DNA of 64,000 nt from Candidatus Riflebacteria bacterium HGW-Riflebacteria-1 (GCA_002839445.1 PGYB01000004.1:1-64000); one strand, 5' to 3'. Positions 1-8,823 are shown, counted from the stretch's first letter. Notes: generated from the sequence alone by a model not told the origin. Numbers and translations are program-made.

Positions 1-262
1 GATACCAATAGCTCACAGGTTGAGATAAGAATGGAAGCTTGTTGGGAAGGAAGAACAATGATGAGCTGCCCAGAACCAATCCCAGCCACATCAGGCCAGT
101 AAAATCTTCCTTTCTGCCCCTGAGCTTAATAAATACACAAATGAACAGCAGGCCAAAGAGAAAGTGGTTAAAGCCGTCCCAGAAGTATCCGAAGCTCGTG
201 GCGTCTTTCCTCAGTTGATTGATGTAGGCATCATAACGTAATTCGGGGTAATTCCCCTTCAC
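1..262 (-). CDS. Partial membrane protein, C-terminus beyond window
   Basis: On the minus strand, the frame below the KAP NTPase stop stays open to base 1 and reads as a plausible protein. A polar start (VKGNYPELRYDAYINQLRK) is followed by two hydrophobic stretches around FNHFLFGLLFICVFIKL and TGLMWLGLVLGSSSLFFL, so a membrane protein is likely. The only start after the KAP stop is GTG at 262, and no good ribosome site precedes it. The frame is identical to that of the KAP gene, from which it is separated by a single TAG at 280-278. It is therefore either a separate downstream gene or the C-terminal part of the KAP protein cut off by a nonsense mutation. Function is unknown. Confidence 0.4.
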   Translation of the reverse strand, partial: MKGNYPELRYDAYINQLRKDATSFGYFWDGFNHFLFGLLFICVFIKLRGRKEDFTGLMWLGLVLGSSSLFFLPNKLPFLSQPVSYWY

Positions 263-277
263 ATTTTCAGCAGGCGT

Positions 278-1705
278 CTATTTAAACCCCTCTGAATACA
301 GGTTAATCAGGTCTGTTTGGCTTGAAAATTCTTTCATTTCTGAGCCTATCATCCTTAAATAATCATGTTCAGGGCGTTCGCCTCTCTTTGCATAGCCTTT
401 TTTCAGCTCGTCAAACTTTATAGCTCTGGTCGCTTTGTCGTTCGCTACAGACAAGAAATGTATGAGATCAATTAAAAGATTCTGATGCTTCGGTGGAAGA
501 GAAAATGAATTATCTGGCGCGGTGTTCGGTGTTTCTTTAATGACTTTAAAGTGCTCGATAAGATAGTCAGGCGTCAGAATGCTTACACCGTCTTTCATTG
601 CCTGTTGCCAGATTGCCGGGAACCGTAACTGAATGAACATAAAGTAAACAGTGGGGAATACGAACACTTTACCGGCAGAGAGCATAAGTTTCAGCCGCGT
701 CATTATTATCTGCTGGTCACGCAATGATGCATTAAAGGTCCTGGACAATGATGCGAATATGGCTTCAAAAGAAGAATCCACGCCATCCTCAAGAACAGGC
801 ACCTCAATCAAATTTTCAGCGGCACTGGCAAGCTGAGTCCTCAGATACCTGGCATATTGCAGGTGATTCAGCTCTGGCAAAGTATAGAATAATTTAACAA
901 AACGCATAAGATAGCCTTCACAGTCGATGTGAGAGCCATATACATGCTTTATACTGCCTTCAAGCTGGTTGAAGTCCACAGATACTATAAAAACAAGGTT
1001 AGACAGGGAAAAGAAGTGCTTTATCTCTTCCAGAATTTTTATGGCAAAATCAGGTTTACAGCGGTCCAGCTCATCAATGAATACATAGACCTTGTTCTCA
1101 AAGGAAGATTCAGCCAGCTCATCAACAAGGAGACCGAGGTGCTCTCTGGCATCTTTAATAGGCAGGGCTGATTCTTCAATGCTTTGCTTCTTATCATGCC
1201 GCTTTAATGCTGCAGTACATTTCTTTGCGACCTCATCAGTAAATAGCTTTGCCGCAAAGGCATAAAGGGCTCCAACAGGCAAACAGGCTATCGTGGCTAT
1301 GGTGAGCATTATGGGCAGAGCCTTTAAAGCTTTTGTTTTTAATAAGCTATCAAACTTTGAGTGTAATTCCGGCTGAGCTTCAAAGGCTTCAATAAAAGAC
1401 TGCAAAAAATATGTGGCGGGTGTTTTGTGGATCTCGGCTTCCCATGCGCTAAAATAAACACAGAAAGCGCCCTTCTCAATTAAGGTCTCCATCCACTTCT
1501 TAACGAAATACGTTTTACCGGTTCCCCATGGGGACTTTACAACCAGTGTGAGCGACTTGTCCTCATCATCAGAGACTTTAAGAGAATTGTAACTGCTTAT
1601 TATCCTGGTAAGCTTCTCAGCAGAAGCCATTCTCCCGAGTTTGTCGGCTTCCCATATCTTCTGTATCTCGTCATTATTCCACTCAAGTTGCATGGCTGCG
1701 GTCAT
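278..1705 (-). CDS. KAP family P-loop NTPase
   Basis: KAP NTPases are membrane-associated STAND/AAA-like ATPases, common on plasmids and phages and often linked to defence or exclusion. Seen here: a Walker A near residues 60-68 (SPWGTGKTYFVKKW); a hydrophobic segment after about residue 130 (IMLTIATIACLPVGALYAF) inserted in the P-loop domain, typical of the family; and a Walker B with the KAP signature (VYVFIDELDRCKP). I chose ATG at 1705, which has GAGGAA upstream, over an earlier in-frame TTG at 1735. The gene has a 580-nt leader gap containing a long-spaced inverted repeat. The exact role is unknown; the family assignment is firm. Confidence 0.88.
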   Translation of the reverse strand: MTAAMQLEWNNDEIQKIWEADKLGRMASAEKLTRIISSYNSLKVSDDEDKSLTLVVKSPWGTGKTYFVKKWMETLIEKGAFCVYFSAWEAEIHKTPATYFLQSFIEAFEAQPELHSKFDSLLKTKALKALPIMLTIATIACLPVGALYAFAAKLFTDEVAKKCTAALKRHDKKQSIEESALPIKDAREHLGLLVDELAESSFENKVYVFIDELDRCKPDFAIKILEEIKHFFSLSNLVFIVSVDFNQLEGSIKHVYGSHIDCEGYLMRFVKLFYTLPELNHLQYARYLRTQLASAAENLIEVPVLEDGVDSSFEAIFASLSRTFNASLRDQQIIMTRLKLMLSAGKVFVFPTVYFMFIQLRFPAIWQQAMKDGVSILTPDYLIEHFKVIKETPNTAPDNSFSLPPKHQNLLIDLIHFLSVANDKATRAIKFDELKKGYAKRGERPEHDYLRMIGSEMKEFSSQTDLINLYSEGFK

Positions 1706-2285
1706 GATAAGTTCCTCGCTGATTATGTTATGCAAAGAAGCTTATCAGATCATCGCAAGTAATGCCAGTTACAGCTATTGAATGAACTGCGGTCGGAAGC
1801 ATTGATACTCTTGCCAGAGTCAAATCTCTTCACAAATAGACTCTCAATAAGTGCTGTAGCTGTCATAACGGCTCTACGATTCTATTCAGTTGCATGAAAA
1901 TTACACGAGACATTCTTGGGCATATAGTCGGCAGGGCTCATCACAGCCAGATCACAGAAAATTGCAGATCTTTAGCGGGCAGCTGCAAACCACGCAACCC
2001 CTGTATTTATAAGGACTTAAACATATATTTAATTAGTAAATCACAGAATTACAGGTAATTAATATTACTTATACTTATAGATACTTTATTATTCTTGTTA
2101 CGTTGAATGAGAATATTATTTATATGAGGCAGGGCTCTATCTTACAAACACCTGTGATTCTGTGATTTCTTAGCTGGGGCCGTTTGCGACCGCCAAAGCT
2201 CCACGAACACCAGAGGTTATGCCGTGGATCTGTAGAGCATGGCAACCGTAGTTTGTTCAGAAAATCAAGCCCTGTCAATGTCTGT
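1706..2285. other. Gene-free 580-nt gap, AT-rich
   Basis: No convincing reading frame occurs on either strand. The gap lies upstream of the KAP gene and downstream of the small minus-strand gene at 2286-2594. Its middle (about 2010-2140) is strongly AT-rich, and it carries the spaced inverted repeat annotated separately. A degenerate third copy of the repeat arm (ATCACAGAAAATTGCAG) lies near 1950. Confidence 0.6.
2038..2168. repeat. Long-spaced inverted repeat around AT-rich spacer (copy 1 of 3)
   Basis: The left arm AAATCACAGAATTACAGGT (2038-2056) is the reverse complement of ACCTGTGATTCTGTGATTT (2150-2168) with one mismatch in 19. The 93-nt spacer is nearly all A/T. Each arm contains a short direct repeat (TGTGATTC/TGTGATTT, period 8). 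The same layout with unrelated sequence recurs at 6947-7050 and 10177-10265. Possible roles are protein-binding operators, an origin or partition site, or ends of inserted units; the sequence alone does not decide. Confidence 0.75.
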
Positions 2286-2594
2286 CTAGCTTTCCTCTAC
2301 AGCATCCGACTTTGCTGGCCGGGCTACCAGATGCGACAACTCAGCATGTGGCCTGACCAGATGAAATGCTTCAGCCGGATTTTTCTTTACGTAATCCCGG
2401 ATCCGCTTCTGTTTGGTGTCACTTACACCACCGATCAGCTTGAAGGCACCGGAAACCATTTTTAATCCGGCGTCAGCCTTCCCCTCGATAATCAGCATAC
2501 AGCCTACCGCAAAGTGATCAGACACATCAACATCCTTTGGCTGATAGCCGTTTTCCTTAATGAATAAACTTTCGATAATTTCTGGAGCTGTCAT
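2286..2594 (-). CDS. Small hypothetical protein, 102 aa
   Basis: The start is supported by AGGAGGG seven bases before ATG at 2594. The protein is small, soluble and mixed-charge, with no membrane segment or recognised motif (for example GYQPKDVDVSDHFAVGCMLI). It lies divergent from the plus-strand replication and recombination genes that begin at 2750, so the 155-nt gap between them probably holds back-to-back promoters. Position suggests a cargo or regulatory gene of the mobile element. I do not recognise the family. Confidence 0.65.
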   Translation of the reverse strand: MTAPEIIESLFIKENGYQPKDVDVSDHFAVGCMLIIEGKADAGLKMVSGAFKLIGGVSDTKQKRIRDYVKKNPAEAFHLVRPHAELSHLVARPAKSDAVEES

Positions 2595-2749
2595 AACAAC
2601 CCTCCTGTATTTATTTCGTACATATTTACATAGGGTTATTCCGGCTCAGAGTCCAGTTCTAATGCTAAATTTTCGCTCTCTTTCCGGGTATAAGTAGGAT
2701 CGGAAGCGTATTTTAACTTCCAAATCTTTTCCCACAGGGAGGCACATGT

Positions 2750-2869
2750 ATGAAAATTGTTTTAGAAACCCTCGTCCAGATCGCAAGACTCATTGAATTA
2801 TTTATGGACAGTCAGAACAAACCAGAAAAAGCGCCAGAACCCCGCAAACAGATTAGAAAAGTTAAGTAA
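2750..2869 (+). CDS. Small ORF, 39 aa, amphipathic then basic
   Basis: ATG at 2750 follows GGGAGG at good spacing. The 39-codon frame encodes an amphipathic N-terminal helix (KIVLETLVQIARLIELFMD) followed by a Lys/Arg/Pro-rich tail, and ends in TAA. It is the first gene of the rightward cluster, 86 nt ahead of the DUF932 gene. The ribosome site and operon position support translation; the function is unknown. Confidence 0.5.
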   Translation: MKIVLETLVQIARLIELFMDSQNKPEKAPEPRKQIRKVK

Positions 2870-2955
2870 CCCACACACTTACGCACCCAGAACAGCATTC
2901 GGAAGATTTACATCAGAATTTCCTGTTCTCAACCTCAATTTAAAGGAGTCATTTT

Positions 2956-3975
2956 ATGGAACTCACATTTAACACGCTCAAGGACCGCAGACCAATGTCT
3001 CTACAGACCTTAGCAGACCACATCGGCATCGTCGAAAGTCACGATGAACCAGACAGAATAATCAATCTGTCAGATCTCAGTATGAACGACGAACTTAACA
3101 TCGTTGTTCCAGACCAGGGCCAGTATGCCCTTACCTCATGGAGCCGTAGACAGATCGCTAATCTTCTCGGATTCAAATTCGACAAATGGTTCGAAAACGC
3201 TGATAACGCAGAAAAAGCATTCGAACTTAACCGGCGCTTCAACCGCGCTACCGGCCAGATCAAACTCAGACTGACCGATCTTACAGATGCTAACGCTGAC
3301 GGAACCGTCAAAGCATTCGTTAGTCCAACTTACAGCGCAGTATCAGACACTATGCTCAGTAACCTGATATTGAATTCTATTCAGCAGAATGACGCCCCGA
3401 TATCAGTTATCCGCGCCAACTTCACCGAAAAAACCACATCTTATTCGATCAGGATAGGAGACCCCTACGAAAGCCTCAGCAGCTCAGCCGTAGGAACGAT
3501 ATGGGGTGGTATTCTCATCCAGAATTCAGGTGTTGGCTATGCCAGCCTCAGTATTAGTCTCCATTTGATGCGTCTTGTATGCACTAATGGAATGACAGCA
3601 CCCGTAGCAGGCGCAACCCTTATGCGCCGTCGCCATGTTGGCAGACCAGAGGCAGATCTCTGGAATCAGATCTCACATGTATTGAACGCAGTGCCAGAGA
3701 AACTCGGCTATGCAGTTCACGCACTCAGAGAATCTCAGAATAAGAAAGTTGCAAACGCGCAAGCGGCAATTGAAGCCATTATCAAGCAGGCTCACATGCC
3801 AGGGAAACTCGTAGAACCCCTCATGTTGGCATACGACAAGGAGCCATACGGAACCGCATTCGCCGTGGCCCAAGCGGTCACAGACTTCGAAACCCACGAG
3901 CAGCTTGGCCTTTCACCTGAAGACCGTAAGCAGCTCGAAGACGCAGCAGCGGAATATCTCACCAATGCTGCATAG
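2956..3975 (+). CDS. DUF932 phage/plasmid-like protein
   Basis: This 339-aa protein has the layout of the DUF932 family, which phages and plasmids commonly carry beside recombination genes and whose biochemical role is unproven. Seen here: an N-terminal segment ending in SWSRRQIANLLGF, a central block with FVSPTYSAVSDTMLSNLIL, and a later conserved-looking stretch around SISLHLMRLVCTNGMTAP typical of the family. The start is fixed by AAAGGAG eight bases upstream of ATG 2956. It sits first in the DUF932, ERF, exonuclease row, which suggests a part in single-strand annealing recombination or replication of the element. Confidence 0.78.
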   Translation: MELTFNTLKDRRPMSLQTLADHIGIVESHDEPDRIINLSDLSMNDELNIVVPDQGQYALTSWSRRQIANLLGFKFDKWFENADNAEKAFELNRRFNRATGQIKLRLTDLTDANADGTVKAFVSPTYSAVSDTMLSNLILNSIQQNDAPISVIRANFTEKTTSYSIRIGDPYESLSSSAVGTIWGGILIQNSGVGYASLSISLHLMRLVCTNGMTAPVAGATLMRRRHVGRPEADLWNQISHVLNAVPEKLGYAVHALRESQNKKVANAQAAIEAIIKQAHMPGKLVEPLMLAYDKEPYGTAFAVAQAVTDFETHEQLGLSPEDRKQLEDAAAEYLTNAA

Positions 3976-4044
3976 AATCAACCGTTACACGGGGAGTGGC
4001 TTATATGGCTGCTCCCCTTCTTGATTTCCACAGGAGGAAATATT

Positions 4045-4851
4045 ATGGAAACCTCACCAGAAATCGGAGCTCTCGCTTCTGCACTTAGTAAAACACAGGG
4101 TGTGATGAAGGGCGCACAGCTCGATGGTAGAAATCCGTTCTTCAATAGTCGCTATTCGACTCTCGCATCTGTCATTGAAGCTTCAAGACAACCCCTTGCA
4201 GCCAATGAATTAGCTATAGTTCAGGGTGTAAGCACTGAAGGTGACCCTTTAGTTGTAAAAATCAGCACAATGTTGATTCACAGCTCAAATCAGTGGATCC
4301 GCGAAACCCTTACCGTGCGACCGTCCAAGATTGGTATTCACGAACTTGCATCCGCTATCACCTACGCGCGGAGAATTGCGCTCGGTAGTCTACTGGCGAT
4401 TTACGCCGACGATGATGACGGAAATCTCGCGTCAGAAACACCGCCGACAACAGCAAATGTGACCTTTATCAAGGATGTCAAAGAACAGAAGAAGACATCT
4501 GCAAAAGACAACCGGCCAAAGACGGTAGTATCTGAAAAGAATATGTTCCCGTCTGAGAATAAAAACGTGACGTCGCCGGAGAAAGCACAAGGCAATGAGC
4601 TCAAAGACGTAGCACGCACGCCAATCCAAGTAGGTCAGCGAGCGGTAAAAATTCGTGAAATTTTTATGCTGTCGGGCAAACTTGCTCAGACACCGGAGGT
4701 GATGAAGGAACAGATCGGCAAAATTATCAATCTCGGCACTGGGATCTCAGACTCTTCACAGATCAGAGATGATCAGCTAGACCTTATTCTCAGCGCCTTT
4801 AGAGGAATTCTCGCTGAAAAAGAAAACACAACTATGAAGGAGGCAGCTTAA
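4045..4851 (+). CDS. ERF family single-strand annealing protein
   Basis: ERF proteins bind single-stranded DNA and anneal complementary strands during phage-type recombination. The N-terminal 130 residues match the family: TSPEIGALASALSKTQGVMKGA, then NPFFNSRYSTLASVIEASR, then a central segment with SAITYARRIALGSLLAIYADDDDG, the usual ERF hallmark. The C-terminal half is a low-complexity linker followed by a short helical domain. ATG at 4045 has AGGAGGAAA just upstream and is preferred over an in-frame TTG at 4021. The stop lies one base before the ATG of the partner exonuclease, so the two are almost certainly co-translated as an annealing protein/exonuclease pair. Confidence 0.88.
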   Translation: METSPEIGALASALSKTQGVMKGAQLDGRNPFFNSRYSTLASVIEASRQPLAANELAIVQGVSTEGDPLVVKISTMLIHSSNQWIRETLTVRPSKIGIHELASAITYARRIALGSLLAIYADDDDGNLASETPPTTANVTFIKDVKEQKKTSAKDNRPKTVVSEKNMFPSENKNVTSPEKAQGNELKDVARTPIQVGQRAVKIREIFMLSGKLAQTPEVMKEQIGKIINLGTGISDSSQIRDDQLDLILSAFRGILAEKENTTMKEAA

Positions 4852-4852
4852 T

Positions 4853-5719
4853 ATGCGATGGATCAATAAATTCAATCTTCCTGATCCAGTAGTGAAGGCA
4901 GTTCAACGCGACAACTACAATCCTGGAAAGTCAGATGTAACTGTAACCCGTCTGGTTCTTCCGCCAAGAGTCGCAGTTCTTCAGGAGATTCACCGGGAAC
5001 ACATCGTAGAGGATATTTCCGATGGTTTCTTCAGAATGCTGGGAAAATGCGTTCATAAGCTGCTTGAAGAGAATGATGCCGATACCGATGCAATCGTGGA
5101 GCGTAGGCTGTATTCTGCTGAGCGACTGCAAGGGCTGATAGTGTCAGGTCAGCTTGATAGGTATGAGCTGAAGACCCATACAATACAGGACTACAAATTC
5201 ACGACATGCTACTCTGCGCAGAACGGGGCAAAGAGCGAATGGGTAGGTCAACTTAACCTGCTTGCTCTGCTAGCTCGCGAGAATGGGTTTCCCGTTGAAA
5301 ACCTTGAGCTGATACTTCTTCTACGCGACTACTCGAAGACCCAAGGTGAAAGAACGCCGAACTATCCACCTTCGCCGGTGCTTAGAGTGCCGGTAGAACT
5401 GTTCTCGGAAGAAAAGGCCGAATGGTATCTGAACTCAAGGCTACAGGCATACATTTCCGCGAAATCCAATCTGCCTGTTTGTTCACCGGAAGATCAATGG
5501 AGGAGACCCGCTGTATTCGCGGTGCTCAAGCCCGGCGGAAAAAGGGCCGTCCGTCTTTTCGATTCCGAAGAAGAGGCTTGCGCATATGCCGAGGCAGCGG
5601 GAAGCAATCTATCTGTCCAGAAAAGATGTGGCACTTCGATACGCTGTGAATCATATTGCTCGGTCGCGCCTTGGTGCGACCAGTATCAGCGCGAGAAGGC
5701 TTCAGCTGTTGAGGAATAG
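4853..5719 (+). CDS. PD-(D/E)XK exonuclease, RecB/Cas4-like, ERF partner
   Basis: Motifs of the RecB/Cas4 nuclease fold are visible: a His in the first helix (CVHKLLEE), a metal-binding Asp in VSGQLDRYEL, the D-x-K of IQDYKFT, and a QxxxY-like helix in EWVGQLNLLALL. The C-terminus has spaced cysteines (C-x6-C-x3-C-x5-C in CGTSIRCESYCSVAPWC), which in Cas4/AddB relatives hold an iron-sulfur cluster. In phage pairs of this kind the nuclease resects an end so the annealing protein can load. The gene follows ERF with one base between, and a rho-independent terminator follows it. Fold is confident; the Fe-S cluster is inferred. Confidence 0.8.
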   Translation: MRWINKFNLPDPVVKAVQRDNYNPGKSDVTVTRLVLPPRVAVLQEIHREHIVEDISDGFFRMLGKCVHKLLEENDADTDAIVERRLYSAERLQGLIVSGQLDRYELKTHTIQDYKFTTCYSAQNGAKSEWVGQLNLLALLARENGFPVENLELILLLRDYSKTQGERTPNYPPSPVLRVPVELFSEEKAEWYLNSRLQAYISAKSNLPVCSPEDQWRRPAVFAVLKPGGKRAVRLFDSEEEACAYAEAAGSNLSVQKRCGTSIRCESYCSVAPWCDQYQREKASAVEE

Positions 5720-5735
5720 GCTGGAGTCGGCAAAG

Positions 5736-5764
5736 TAACGGGTCATCACGATCCGTTATTTTTT
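5736..5764 (+). terminator. Rho-independent terminator after ERF/exonuclease genes
   Basis: The stem TAACGG/CCGTTA has an 11-nt loop and is followed at once by six T residues. It starts 17 bases after the exonuclease stop and closes the plus-strand gene row that begins at 2750. Confidence 0.7.
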
Positions 5765-5952
5765 ATCTGTCACTTGTAAAAGCAAGCCATACCGGCCTTA
5801 ACGGCAACGTATCCGCCGCATGTGATTTAAATCGATTCAGAGGCCCGCCACGGCGTTTAGATTAGTCGGGTGGCATATTGGGGGGGGCCTGTGTTGACTC
5901 GTCAGGTTATAGGCAAGGAAGAGTCATACAGAAGATTTTAAGTGGGTTTTGA

Positions 5953-6696
5953 TCAATTCGCATTTTCCAGCATCGGATAATAAATTGCTGAGAGCTTTTC
6001 GCGAAGCTCTGGCACTATTGTCTTTACGTAGCTCATGGTGCCCCCCTGAATCTTAGTGGATGCAGCAATTTTATTGCTGACAATCGGCCTCCAATGGTAA
6101 ACAGCAACAAATTGCCCGTTGTGGAAAAATAAAATAGCACGAGGGCCAGGCTCAGTAACGCCTGACATCTGAATAAAATTAGAGAATCCTTGTTCCTGCG
6201 ACCATTCTTCATACTCAAATGCTTTCATGTGCGCACGGAAATCATCTATAGAAAGCGTTTTGCTCTCTTTGAGAATGGTAGAAAGCTGTAATTCTAAAAT
6301 GGAATCGCCACGAATATTCTTTCGATGCGTGGTGCCTTCAATTTGAACAATCTTTCGTCCGGTGTTAATGCCCTCTTCAAAAAATGAGCAATTTTTAACT
6401 GTGTCCATTGTCTTGCCGATTTTACTGCCCTGCTCGTCGAACATATCAACTCCTTTTTTGAGAGTCGGTGACTTGGGATTGGCAAAGCCAGTTTTTGCAT
6501 CGACATAGGCCAGTAAAGATATCTTATACCAGTCGGCGTTGATCTGATAAGCATCTACAGGGATCTTATCGTTGAGCGAAAACGAAACTTGCCCATTAGG
6601 ACTCGTGCGAACATTCGCAGGGCCATCAATAACCTCTGCTGAACAAGTAAAACTGGCCATTACTAATGCAATTATCAATAGTGCTTTGTTTTTCAT
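5953..6696 (-). CDS. Secreted protein with N-terminal bacterial SH3-like domain
   Basis: ATG 6696 (with GAGGGG upstream) begins a Sec signal peptide, MKNKALLIIALVMASFTCSA, with a likely cut after CSA. The mature part opens with a bacterial SH3 pattern (GPANVRTSPNGQVSFSL, then a Trp-Tyr pair), a fold that binds peptidoglycan or peptides. The remaining 180 residues have no motif I recognise. An in-frame TTG four codons upstream is not preferred. Its leader gap carries copy 2 of the spaced inverted repeat. The next gene on the same strand (7258-7896) also ends in an SH3-like domain, so the pair may act together at the envelope. Confidence 0.65.
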   Translation of the reverse strand: MKNKALLIIALVMASFTCSAEVIDGPANVRTSPNGQVSFSLNDKIPVDAYQINADWYKISLLAYVDAKTGFANPKSPTLKKGVDMFDEQGSKIGKTMDTVKNCSFFEEGINTGRKIVQIEGTTHRKNIRGDSILELQLSTILKESKTLSIDDFRAHMKAFEYEEWSQEQGFSNFIQMSGVTEPGPRAILFFHNGQFVAVYHWRPIVSNKIAASTKIQGGTMSYVKTIVPELREKLSAIYYPMLENAN

Positions 6697-7257
6697 TTTT
6701 CCCCTCAAGATATTAGCTTTTATCAGCTTTTCGAAAGTATAGCACTGGCGATAGTCTCAGACAACTGTTATATGTGTGCTGCAATAGTGAGGTGAAGAAG
6801 TAGCACCAAGACTCCATCTCAGTCCTTCTTCTTAACCGATGCGACTTACCGGGACACGGAACAACCGATCAGCACCAAAATCATCAACCGTCATCAGAGG
6901 TTTGGTGCGACCAAAATCCTTTGTTTATAAGACTTACAGGTGCTTGTCACCAAAATCACCAATATTTATACTATATACCTGTAGAATTTTATTCTTATTC
7001 AGCTAAATAAGATTGTCTATGTGTTCTATTTTTTTTGGTGATTTTGGTGAAAGTGCGTATTATCGGCTCCGGTAGCTAGAATGAGTGACACCTGGACTTG
7101 ATGATTGTCACCAAGGTTAATGTTCAACCGAGTCATAAGCCGCTGGCCGCCTGCTATAAGCTGCCGGAATGCCTTGATGAAGACATATGGCAGACACTTG
7201 ATGTCTTCATCCTGATGGGCTGCAAGAATCTTGGATTACAACCAGGCAAAAGCATCT
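6697..7257. other. Gene-free 561-nt gap with repeat copies
   Basis: No supported gene. Several related copies of a CACCAAAATCACC-type motif occur: a degenerate one near 6870, an exact one at 6947-6962 and an inverted one at 7035-7050; TTTGGTGCGACCAAAATCC near 6901 is a further partial copy. The stretch between the exact copies is AT-rich. The gap is upstream of the 5953-6696 gene and may hold its promoter and operator. Confidence 0.6.
6947..7050. repeat. Long-spaced inverted repeat around AT-rich spacer (copy 2 of 3)
   Basis: Arm TCACCAAAATCACCAA (6947-6962) and its perfect reverse complement TTGGTGATTTTGGTGA (7035-7050) flank a 72-nt AT-rich spacer. Each arm contains a direct repeat of period 9. 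The layout equals that at 2038-2168 and 10177-10265, although the arm sequences differ. Confidence 0.78.
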
Positions 7258-7896
7258 CTAATCAATCTTTTCAGCTTGAATCTTCAATTTCACAAATCCA
7301 TCAAAAACCCAGCCATTACCTTTTTTAAATTTTACTTGTATCCATCGACCCTTTTTCCCCTCAACAACATCTTCGGGCCCGAACTGGTTGAGGATTTCAA
7401 ATTCAGTTTTGTTACTGAGACCCCCCAGCTTATCTCCGTCTATACCAGGTTTCTCGCGAACAGAAACCCCACTAGGCGTGTCGACCATGCCTATAAGAGG
7501 AACCTGTTGTTCCGAGGTTTTTGTTTGCTCTACATTTTTTTCAAATGTTTGTCGCGGGGATTCATAAGATTTGCTTTTTTCCCGCCCCTCAGAGGATGGA
7601 TATAGAAAGAAGAAACATATTAAAATACCGATCCCGGCATAAACAAATTGGTTGCGCTTACGAATGTCATATTCTTCCTTTTCGGCAATACTGAAAAGAG
7701 AATAATCAGCACTACTTTTTGCCTGCGCAAAAAGCGGCGTATTACAATATGAACACACGTTAAGCCAACCTGCTACTGGACCGCGGCATCCTACGCCATG
7801 GCTGCACTCCTTCCCGGAACCGCAATAGACGCAGGAAGAAGATAATGATTGCCTAATAATTGGTCGATCTGATTCACAATGTGGACACCAAGCCAT
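7258..7896 (-). CDS. Zinc-ribbon, single-TM, SH3-domain protein
   Basis: From ATG 7896 (GGGAGG upstream) the 212-aa protein shows an N-terminal metal-binding region with paired cysteines (WCPHCES, CVYCGSGKECSHGVGC, VCSYCNTP). A transmembrane segment follows near residues 110-125 (FVYAGIGILICFFFLYP), then a polar linker and a C-terminal SH3-like domain (TPSGVSVREKPGIDGDKLGG, later WIQVKF and GWVFDGFV). The N-terminus would face the cytoplasm and the SH3 domain the periplasm. The frame is open further upstream to 8142, overlapping the HNH gene, but the ribosome site at 7896 makes the shorter form much more likely. Role unknown; it resembles plasmid or defence cargo that senses the envelope. Confidence 0.65.
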   Translation of the reverse strand: MAWCPHCESDRPIIRQSLSSSCVYCGSGKECSHGVGCRGPVAGWLNVCSYCNTPLFAQAKSSADYSLFSIAEKEEYDIRKRNQFVYAGIGILICFFFLYPSSEGREKSKSYESPRQTFEKNVEQTKTSEQQVPLIGMVDTPSGVSVREKPGIDGDKLGGLSNKTEFEILNQFGPEDVVEGKKGRWIQVKFKKGNGWVFDGFVKLKIQAEKID

Positions 7897-8068
7897 TTTA
7901 CCCTCCCAAGACTTTTCAATGTTTATCTCATTCTCATGCAAATACGTAAATAACTGCTCACTGGCAAAGATCTTTATCCCTACCGTTAAATAACACATGA
8001 TCCACCGCAGCATCGGCTTTTTCAATGCAGCATTCGGTAATCTCGTCAAGATGTAGTCTATGTTTCCT

Positions 8069-8788
8069 TCACCCGTAATGAGCTTCCCGATGGCAATTGG
8101 GGCACAGTGCCATAGCATTTTCCAGAGAATCTTCACCGCCATGCACTAACTGCACTTTATGATGCACTTCCAGATATGGGGTTCCGTCTTTCGCACGCTT
8201 AAATGGCGCATTGCGCTTGCATTTATGGCATATCCCGGCAGCTCTATACAGCGTTTCAGCAACTATATCTGGGTTGCGAGCAAAACCAGTAGCCTGTGAT
8301 TGAACAACCTGCGGGACTTTATCTGCCTCAGCAATTCGTTGCAGTCTTCTCTCCTGTGGATCTCTCAATGCCCTTGATACGGCTTCATCAAAAGCTTGTT
8401 CTGGAGTGGAAGTGCTCTGTTGCTCAAGCAGGATTGTCTTGAATTTTTCTGCGACATCACGCATTTTTAGCATATTTGTCTCGGATTGCCCCTCATAGTA
8501 TTCAATATGCAATCGAAGAGACATAAGTGCTTGAGCGAGCCCTTTGGCGCCATGTTCGACGAGTATTTGTTCCAGAAAGTAGTTCATAGCAGGCGCACTC
8601 ATAGTCCTCTTAAGCTCTTTTCCGTTCATAAGGTATTTATAGTCAGCGATGAAATCGCTGGCGGATGCCGAGTTTATTCCATGCCCTTCTACAAGGATTG
8701 CTATTCCTTCATTTCTGGTAATTAAACCTGCGTAAACTCTACTTGCAACTTTACTCGCTGCGGCAACCTGTAATTCTGTGATATCCAA
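8069..8788 (-). CDS. HNH endonuclease
   Basis: The C-terminal 60 residues form a clear HNH nuclease: a CHKC zinc pair, the catalytic stretch LEVHHKVQLVHGGEDSLEN, then LCPNCHREAH at the end. The N-terminal 160 residues are helical and unrecognised. The start is TTG at 8788, supported by GGGAG eight bases upstream; no ATG fits better. The gene is one of two nucleases in the cargo block between the recombination genes and the primase. HNH enzymes of this size cut DNA in restriction, defence and homing. The family is firm; the biological target is not visible. Confidence 0.82.
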   Translation of the reverse strand: MDITELQVAAASKVASRVYAGLITRNEGIAILVEGHGINSASASDFIADYKYLMNGKELKRTMSAPAMNYFLEQILVEHGAKGLAQALMSLRLHIEYYEGQSETNMLKMRDVAEKFKTILLEQQSTSTPEQAFDEAVSRALRDPQERRLQRIAEADKVPQVVQSQATGFARNPDIVAETLYRAAGICHKCKRNAPFKRAKDGTPYLEVHHKVQLVHGGEDSLENAMALCPNCHREAHYG

Positions 8789-8823
8789 TTTGTTTCTCCC
8801 TTTAAACCGGGCCGTTCCTGATT

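Noticed and set aside
278..280. Recoding of TAG as a sense codon
   Set aside because: Other well-supported genes, such as DUF932 (3975) and the exonuclease (5719), end in TAG.
2038..2168. Retron or diversity-generating element RNA
   Set aside because: No reverse transcriptase gene occurs anywhere in the window.
7897..8142. N-terminal 82-residue extension of the zinc-ribbon protein
   Set aside because: It overlaps the HNH gene and has no ribosome site, whereas ATG 7896 has GGGAGG.
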